A stretch of 64,000 bases of DNA, taken from assembly GCF_900114835.1 (NCBI RefSeq), contig NZ_FOUJ01000001.1, forward strand, positions 868,001 to 932,000, in the 5' to 3' direction. How positions within the stretch are numbered: position 1 is the first letter of the stretch; the number at the start of each line of letters is the position of its first letter. The translations under genes were made by a program, and so were the position numbers. The notes beneath the pieces are model-generated. The model made no database searches. It saw only the letters and a list, made by a program, of their open reading frames with translations, and had not been told where the DNA came from. Source of the DNA: Methanolobus profundi. Its GTDB lineage: Archaea; Halobacteriota; Methanosarcinia; Methanosarcinales; Methanosarcinaceae. Positions 62,404 through 64,000 of the stretch are shown here, piece by piece.

Positions 62404-63807
62404 TTACTCGAAAGCAACTCCGTCTACATACAGTGTGTAACCGTTCAGATCGATGTTGTCGGTACTTCCACTCAGTTCTGTAACGTAGCTGTCACCGGTG
62501 AGGGTCCATGTGCTTGTGTCATCGATGCTTACAGAGAGCGCAGAAGCTGCTGTTCCGTCGGTGTTCATTGCACCGGTATATGATGTTCCGTCTGAAAGGG
62601 TCAGGGTCATTTCAGAGATGGAATCGACCATTATGTCACCTGTTGCAGTCTGCTCATTGAAGTCGACCTCACAGACACCGCCATTGGAACCTTCAGTTCC
62701 CCAGCCTCTTGAACCATCATTACCAGCGATCACAATAAGGTATGTGTCGTCAGCAAGGGTCAGGTCAACATTGTTCAGTGTGATGACACTTTCAGTATTT
62801 GTGACATAGAACATGTCCCCATTGTTAGATACAAGGGATCCGCCGGTCATTGTGAATGAGCTTGTTCCTACCTCTGCATCACCGGACATACTCTGGTATA
62901 ACATCACATTATGGATGTTCTCTGAACCTTCATCGCCATATACACCTTCCATATTTCCTGATACATCACAATTATTGATGGTTACTGAGTTCAGTCCTTC
63001 AACAACAACTGCCTCAGAGGTCTCAGCTGTAAGTGTTGCGTTGCTTACTGTAACATCTGCTGTACTGTAGATCGCAGGAGCACCTGAGCTTCCACTGGTT
63101 GTGTATGTTCCGCCATCAACGACCATTGTTCCGCCGCCACGGTCACTGCGTATTGCAGCTTTTACTGCTGAGAAGACATTAAGGTTGGTAGCATACATTG
63201 TTCCTCCACCGGCAACTTCGATACCGCCGGCATTTCCGCCAGTCACACTGATCTCGGTATCCTCTATGTAGATAGTTGCACCATCGTATGCAAAGACACC
63301 ATTGGAACCTTCAGTTGTAGCTGTGACCGTACCGCCATTGATGTAAAGGACGGAATTATCCAGTGCAAGGATCGCTGAGTTCAGACCATAGAAACTTGAT
63401 GCATCACTGCTTGATGCAGAACCATCTGTTTTCTCAACGCTTACATCAGTAAGTGTTGCAGTAACTTCATCTTCAGCTCTGATGGCGTTCTCATCGTCAT
63501 TTGTAGATGTGTATGTTCCTTCGGTCAGCTCTTCACCATCAGCCAGAACATATGCACCGGTCCCGGTATCTACGCTGGTAGAACCGCCTTCTCCACCAGG
63601 AGGTGTACCCATTTCACCATCCGGCATTCCATCAGGTGGGGTCATATTACCGTCCATTTCAACCGCTGATCCATCGTCCTGTGAATCAGATACATCAGTT
63701 GGATCCGAATCGCTAGCTGTTTGATCATCCTGGGTATCAACACAACCAGAAGCAAAAACCAGTAGTACAAGAAAGATCATTAATGTACTAAATTTTAAAA
63801 CATTCAT
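62404..63807 (-). CDS. Surface lipoprotein with right-handed beta-helix
   Basis: 467 residues. Signal segment with lipobox-like ASGC, an acidic Asp/Ser/Gly-rich linker (about 25-80), then a repetitive Thr/Val/Asn-rich region (for example LDNSVLYINGGTVTATTEGSNGVFAYDGATIYIEDTEI) typical of a parallel beta-helix. It is anchored outside the cell and may be an adhesin or polysaccharide-active protein; no catalytic set is clear. AGGAGGGA precedes the ATG, and a TATA box lies near 63842-63853. Confidence 0.82.
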   Translation of the reverse strand: MNVLKFSTLMIFLVLLVFASGCVDTQDDQTASDSDPTDVSDSQDDGSAVEMDGNMTPPDGMPDGEMGTPPGGEGGSTSVDTGTGAYVLADGEELTEGTYTSTNDDENAIRAEDEVTATLTDVSVEKTDGSASSSDASSFYGLNSAILALDNSVLYINGGTVTATTEGSNGVFAYDGATIYIEDTEISVTGGNAGGIEVAGGGTMYATNLNVFSAVKAAIRSDRGGGTMVVDGGTYTTSGSSGAPAIYSTADVTVSNATLTAETSEAVVVEGLNSVTINNCDVSGNMEGVYGDEGSENIHNVMLYQSMSGDAEVGTSSFTMTGGSLVSNNGDMFYVTNTESVITLNNVDLTLADDTYLIVIAGNDGSRGWGTEGSNGGVCEVDFNEQTATGDIMVDSISEMTLTLSDGTSYTGAMNTDGTAASALSVSIDDTSTWTLTGDSYVTELSGSTDNIDLNGYTLYVDGVAFE

Positions 63808-64000
63808 CCAAATTCCCTCCTATTTTAATTAAATTTAATTAGTTTATATATAGATAATCCTTATTTGTAACTATAAGCAAAATATTGTAAGAATATCCCT
63901 TGAGACCAGTTCAAAGGTGGTTGTGAGGTAGGAAATGACCGATCATATCCTATCTCAGAGCTGGTATTTTGGATAGTTTACAGAAACTTTTTATCTGTAT
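63808..64000. other. Upstream region at the window edge
   Basis: Promoter of the beta-helix lipoprotein, then about 130 bp without an identifiable gene up to the edge. Confidence 0.4.

Noticed and set aside
62404-63807. Gly/Thr/Ser-rich frame as non-coding repeat DNA
   Set aside because: It has a strong ribosome site, signal peptide, lipobox and regular beta-helix periodicity, so it is kept as a gene.

Overview
The window is archaeal and comes from a methylotrophic or aceticlastic methanogen of the Methanosarcinales. Its make-up is closest to Methanolobus or another AT-rich Methanosarcinaceae; this placement is an inference from gene content, not a database match. Diagnostic genes are a Tat-exported, cytochrome b-linked [NiFe] hydrogenase (VhtGAC type) with its protease and a complete hypCDABE set plus a distant hypF, an S-layer protein of the Methanosarcina type with a PGF-CTERM-like tail, two DUF1638 proteins and a UPF0305 protein. 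Promoters have archaeal TATA boxes and several transcripts look leaderless.

Layout. 1-4012 holds the end of one gene and then about 3.9 kb without genes, carrying a series of hairpins whose loops or flanks are C-rich (ACCACC/CCAACC). This looks like a cluster of small RNA genes. 4-9 kb: an MFS transporter, a membrane protein, an alkaline-phosphatase-fold ectoenzyme and a PPP-type protein phosphatase. 9.5-12 kb: a sulfur/Fe-S operon (TusA-like, DsrE-like, an IscS homologue lacking the PLP lysine, and IscU fused to a MIP18/DUF59 domain). 12-20 kb: isochorismatase-fold hydrolase, a GyrI-like protein, a membrane protein, a DUF2284 protein, RNase III, gamma-carbonic anhydrase, CstA and a small winged-helix regulator. 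20.5-25.3 kb: hypF and a Tat cluster with two TatC and two TatA. 25-36 kb: a WD40-like surface protein, a TetR regulator with two visible operators next to a DUF1638 pair, a Fec-type ABC importer with a methyltransferase and two binding proteins, and the S-layer protein. 37-45 kb: hypEBADC diverging from vhtGACD. 46.4-52.7 kb: a tightly overlapping six-gene accessory operon (sugar epimerase, GT4, radical SAM/SPASM, WG-repeat protein, histidine phosphatase, NodU-type carbamoyltransferase). 53-64 kb: a reductase, a lipoprotein, a third winged-helix paralogue, ilvB with an apparent leader-peptide attenuator, a helicase-nucleoside phosphorylase fusion, an rsgA fragment, a MITE, rsgA and a beta-helix lipoprotein.

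How the genes work together. HypABCDEF build the NiFe(CN)2CO centre of VhtA, VhtD cleaves its C-terminus, and the Tat translocase exports the VhtG-VhtA dimer through the RR signal on VhtG so that VhtC can pass electrons into the membrane. The Isc-like operon probably supplies Fe-S clusters. Accessory DNA has a recurring signature: the 3' end of a neighbouring gene (GyrI-like, rsgA, hypE) is found again some distance downstream in the same orientation, as expected after cassette insertion or recombination.

The most notable observation is a 22-codon leader peptide with five consecutive valine codons followed by a terminator-like hairpin and U tract just before ilvB, with a TATA box placed so that the transcript would start at the leader ATG. 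That is the layout of bacterial ribosome-mediated attenuation, here in an archaeon. Other leading candidates are the C-rich hairpin cluster, the helicase-PNP fusion as a possible antiviral effector, and the PLP-less IscS.
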